Source: Chaetorhynchus papuensis (Eukaryota > Chordata > Aves > Passeriformes > Rhipiduridae). Taken from it: DNA of 64,000 nucleotides. This document shows, one piece after another, positions 60,161 through 64,000 of this stretch (positions within the stretch are counted from its first letter, which is position 1; each line of letters starts with the position of its first letter). A model generated the notes under the pieces. The model searched no databases. It worked only from the letters and a program-made list of their open reading frames with translations, and was not told where the DNA came from. A program made the position numbers and the translations under genes. The stretch is from assembly GCA_013396525.1 (NCBI GenBank), contig VWYX01001337.1, positions 65,322 to 129,321 of the forward strand, given 5' to 3'.

Positions 60161-61594
60161 GATCAAAATACAATAGAGCAGTCTTGGTCAAATGGGCAGG
60201 TGTCTGAAGTAGATTCAGTCCCCTGAAGTTCTTTTATCCATGATTTTAAGTAATGAAGCACAATTTCCTTTTGCTGTGACCATGGAAATGGGAACATGTG
60301 CAAGGGTAAACTTCCTGTCTTTCGAAATATACAACAGGATACGTACAAAACTGATTAAGTTTTCTCTAATTAACTTTAAAGTCCATTTCTTTTCTGCCAG
60401 TGGCTTGTGGAAATAAAAAAGGAAGAATAGTGAGAGCTCTGCAGAGAGATCTATACTCATCACTTTGAAAATTTACCCACAGTGAAGCACCCGCTCAGTT
60501 CCTCTCCCTGTTACCACTTCTGTGGATCTCCAGCATGTTTTGTGCACTCACTCCACTCCTGGGACTTCTCTTGAAGTTACTGGGGCTCAGCATGGGGCAC
60601 TGGTGCAGGATTTTACAGACCCTGGCAGTGCAGGCAGGAAGAGCTGAACTCAGCTCTGTGCTTACCATGTTCCTCTGAGCCCAACACATAAATCTGGTAA
60701 GGAATATGGATTCTGCTTAGGAGTAACTGTGCACAATTCCTTCTTTCTCAAATGCAAAATCAGTGAGGAGTGGGAATAACAGCTGATTTACTCCCTGATC
60801 CTGGCAGGAACATTTGGAAGCCCCCACTGACGTGTCCCAGCTGGATTTGCTACGAGTTCCTGCGAGGGGCTCAGCACTAATCCCTGACACCTGGCTGTGT
60901 CCAGAGGGAAATGGTTCATGCAGAACTGGGTGAGTGCTAGGAGGTCTGATAAAACATGTTTTATGCTGGGCTTTATTCTGGGGAATGCAAACACAACAGG
61001 AAAAAAGTGTAGTATTTCTGCTGGCCACAGCAAAAAGATTAAATACAGAACTACCCCCTTGGATATCTGTCCAAAATCAGGTCTTGCTCAGAACCTGCAG
61101 TGCCAGATCACACCAGTAGCCCAGCAGCTTGCACTGGTATGAAAATACTTAATTCTGGTGAGGCAGATCTTGCAACTGGTTCAGGGAAACACATTGGTCA
61201 GTCCCAGCCTGACCATAAAAACCCCCAAGAAACGAAGTTCTTCCCCTTATTTCAGTGAAGGATGTGAATGGCTAAGATAATTCATGTTGGACTCGGTAAG
61301 AGCAACATTATTAAACCCACAAAAGATCAAAACAATTTTCAGTGCCTGTTTTTCAGGGTGCTGCCAGTACTGCTAAATTTTTATTTTCCAAAATTAGGAA
61401 AAATAATACTAGGAAATAACTGTGTATGGTATTGGAGTTCCACATTCCCCCAGCACCTTGCAGGAGAGCTCCCTGTTCCACATCTGGACCTGCAGATGCT
61501 ATCACAGTGCCTATAAATTACAAGTAGCTGGCAACTGCAACGCAGCAACTGCAACTGTGGAGTTGTGAGAAGAGCCTTGCAAAAATATTTAAAA
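60161..61594 (-). other. DPP6: DPP6 intron segment, no gene seen
   Basis: No repeat family or exon is recognised. Near 61530-61560 the word GCAACTGCAA recurs just before the CpG-dense patch. Confidence 0.6.
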
Positions 61595-61935
61595 ACGGAG
61601 ACAGCTGCAAGCGGCTATCAGCAGATACCTCTGAAAAGCAGCAGCACTCAGAGGGGAGCAGATGGGACAGGACGGAGATGCTCATCCCAGGGAACGCGGG
61701 GCTAGCTCCACTAGATGGCACCCGGCGCCAGCACCGCGTTTTTGGGAGAGCAGCGGGAGGAGAGAATAGGGGACGTGAAGGAAAGCTGGACGGAACATAA
61801 CCTCCTACACACCTCCGCCCAGGAAAACGGGAGCTGCGGGTCTCAGCCGGCTCCCCCTGAGGAAACCATAAACCACGGGCCACTGGAAGCAGGAGGCAAA
61901 TGAGTCAAACCAGCGGGGGTTTCGACCCCGAATTT
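61595..61935. promoter_or_regulatory. Small CpG-dense patch with CTCF-type site
   Basis: By my count about 20 CpG dinucleotides lie in about 340 bp, whereas surrounding intron has long stretches with none. The densest part (61694-61740) contains GGAACGCGGGG, CCCGGCGCC and ACCGCG. A CTCF-like motif lies at 61708-61721. At 61915-61928 the sequence GGGGTTTCGACCCC forms a 5-bp stem with a TTCG loop. Such a patch inside a long intron could be an intragenic promoter, an enhancer or an insulator; DPP6 is known to use alternative first exons. No start exon can be proven from sequence. A 121-codon minus-strand frame spans the patch but has no recognised match. Confidence 0.5.
61708..61721 (+). promoter_or_regulatory. 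CTCF core-like motif CCACTAGATGGCAC
   Basis: The 14-mer CCACTAGATGGCAC agrees at every position with the degenerate CTCF core CCASYAGRKGGCRS, and it lies in the middle of the CpG-dense patch. The motif is a strong sequence match; occupancy is inference. Confidence 0.6.
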
Positions 61936-64000
61936 ACCAAGGGGCTGTGAGAAAGCTGAAGTAGCAAGAAGGGAGGTATTGAATATGTGTGATCTCTTTC
62001 TTCTGCCTCGGGCTTATTTTAGTTTTTAAATCAGATCCTTTGAGTCTATGTCATCGGCATCTATTAGTGGTCCTGTAGAGACCCAGTGTGGGGAGTTTGC
62101 TTTGAAAATAGCTCTTGTGGAAAAATGTTGCAGTCCTGTATAAAATACCATTTGGGAACATATGTGCTGAGGACATTCCCAAATTGGTTTGTCAAACTTA
62201 CTGAGAGCTCAAAATGAAATCTGGAAAACATTGGTATGAGCTCCTTTTGACTTCAGGCACAGCCTGAATCTGGAGAGCCTGCAGAACGTGGCAAAAATAA
62301 TTAGAAAATTCCCTTTAAAAAAACAATTTTTGCTGGCAGATTAATGCCATGTTATTTAAAAAGTGATGCCAGAGATTAGGTTAATTGGCTTCCTTATTAG
62401 TCAGCCTCAGCAGGGGAGTAGCAAGGGCATGAGCGGGTGCAAATCCTAAATTGCCTGGCCTTCCTGATGAGGCAGATCATAGCTGAGGACGGGGAACAGA
62501 GTAGAGAGAGGGAAAGTGACACTGTCACAGCCTGTTTCCAGGAATGACTGAGCAGGAGGATACTGTGAGTTTGTTCCCCAGCACTCACTGCCTCGGCTGC
62601 TGAGCTGGAGAGATGCCGAGAGCCACGGGCACACACCAACAGGGTGTAAAGCTGGGCCTGCTTGCACAAGAGGAAAAACTGAACACGGTTTGTAAAAGTG
62701 GCAAAGGGGTCATTACTCAGTGCAGAATTTTGTCACTCCTGTTACTGACAGGTGGAGGACAAGGACGGCTGCTTGTGGAGTGCAAATTTCGTCACCAAAG
62801 AACCTGCAATGTCAAACTGAACTGAACCTTGTGCTCTGTTGTTGTGCTGTGACCTGCCCTCAACAACCTTCATCCACGTATATCCATCAGAGCAACGTTC
62901 CTGTGTTAAATATGAAATAGGTGATGAAAAGATTTTTACCCCTTCATCCAACAGAGGCTCTACTTTCAGCTGATGTATTTCAGCACTCGTTACCTCATGT
63001 TCACCTGCTAGACCTGTCCTCTCTCTTCATGCACCACCCTAAAATACACACAGAGCTCCACAGGAACGATAAATGCCATGTTCCAGTGCTGCCCTTTCCA
63101 CCACTCCCATGCACCATGATCACCTGAAAGATCAATGAAATTGTCACTGCACAGGATGGTTTACAATGCCTGTGTGCATATCTAAAGCCTGAACTTTGCA
63201 AACCACACCTGTAGCAACACGAGATTCAGGGATCCTTCCAGCCCTTCTTCAGTTCGTGGTCTCCTGATCCACCACCACACCCCGCTGTGAGAACACCAAT
63301 GCCTGACACACCTGTGTGCCTTCTGGAGTGCTCTCACTTTCCAGATCTCCCCCTTATGCTGGAAACTTCTCCTCTGACACATCCAACCCTTCAGTTTCCT
63401 GCACCACTGCCCAACCAAGCACAGAGAGCAAGGGGAACCACAGCTGTGTGCACAACGGAGTTGAAGCTGGGGGGAAAAAGGAGCTGGTTGTCAGGGACAA
63501 AGATCATGCAGTAGTAGAAAACTGCTTGGACCACTGTATTGTCATTTTTTAGCATTTCTAATACACGTTATGCATGATACTTCTATTTTTTCCACCTTTG
63601 TTTTGTCTGGAATAGAACTGCGCTGTCAGTCAAGCCTTTTTTGCTCTTAGCCAGGTTTGCTGCAGACACAAAGCTTATGTGCTCATGCTGTGCCTTCATC
63701 CTGTTGCTGAACACTTTCAGCCCACAAGCCACTACTCAGTTACATTGCCAGAAAGATGGAGTTTTCGAAAACTAAGCATATTGAGTAAATTCCCACATAA
63801 ATCCCAGCCCGACCAACCAACCAACCCACCAACGCAAACCAAAACATAACCAAACAAAACAAACCGAAACAAACAAAATCAAAAAGCTAAACAAACAAGA
63901 AACACATCACTCCAAAAAAACCCCACACCCCCCCAAAAAAAAAGAAAGCAAAAAACAATGAGCAGATTGCAGCAGAGAAGGGAAGATACTGAAGAAATCT
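61936..64000 (-). other. DPP6: DPP6 intron, right end of window
   Basis: Except for the A/C-rich block at 63806-63957 no repeat is recognised and no exon is seen. The gene continues upstream beyond the right edge, inferred from the 82-nt exon needing an upstream partner. Confidence 0.6.
63806..63957. repeat. A/C-rich low-complexity block near the right edge
   Basis: It starts with CCAA units (GACCAACCAACCAACCCACC), passes into AAACC/AAAC words, and ends with CCCCCC and A9 runs. Like the blocks at 14898 and 43556 it reads U/G-rich in the minus-strand transcript. Confidence 0.85.

Noticed and set aside
1..64000. Endogenous viral coding regions (retroviral gag/pol/env or hepadnavirus-like)
   Set aside because: Only LTRs are visible; no frame shows recognisable viral protein motifs.

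Overview
This is a stretch of vertebrate nuclear DNA, almost certainly from a songbird or other passerine. Avian CR1 LINE fragments occur throughout. There are bird-type endogenous retroviral LTRs, and a tRNA-Ile-headed SINE with a CR1-like tail resembles the passerine SINE TguSINE1. Nothing looks bacterial. No operon, CRISPR array or intact viral gene is visible, and most open frames longer than 60 codons are chance frames in introns.

The whole window appears to lie inside one gene on the minus strand, DPP6 (dipeptidyl-peptidase-like 6, the non-enzymatic auxiliary subunit of Kv4 potassium channels). Four consecutive coding exons can be read in transcription order: 50004-49923 (82 nt), 32851-32731 (121 nt), 3631-3477 (155 nt) and 2228-2131 (98 nt). 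Each has AG/GT splice borders. Their phases join without a break, and together they encode about 152 residues of the extracellular beta-propeller. The introns between them are about 17.1, 29.1 and 1.25 kb. The neighbouring upstream and downstream exons were looked for and not found, so they probably lie outside the window.

The intronic DNA holds the following. A probable ERVK-type solo LTR with a perfect 6-bp target duplication lies at 5733-6121. The tRNA-derived SINE lies at about 9252-9396. CR1 pieces lie at about 7334, 13396-13745, 24532-24712, 26429-26682, 33385-34447, 41040-41440, 48771-48813, 52774-52920 and 55875-55952. Other LTRs lie at about 22851-23370, 37548-38126 and 48446-48667. 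MIR-like ancient SINE fragments lie at 18932-19042 and 60050-60160. There are several short tandem repeats and A/C-rich blocks, and a small CpG-dense patch with a strong CTCF-type motif lies at 61595-61935.

The CpG/CTCF patch is the best regulatory candidate. The most unusual repeat structure is a CR1 tail carrying an inverted copy of another CR1 tail (33385-33470). I found no convincing new biological system. All identifications come from reading the sequence and from remembered family features; none was confirmed by a search.
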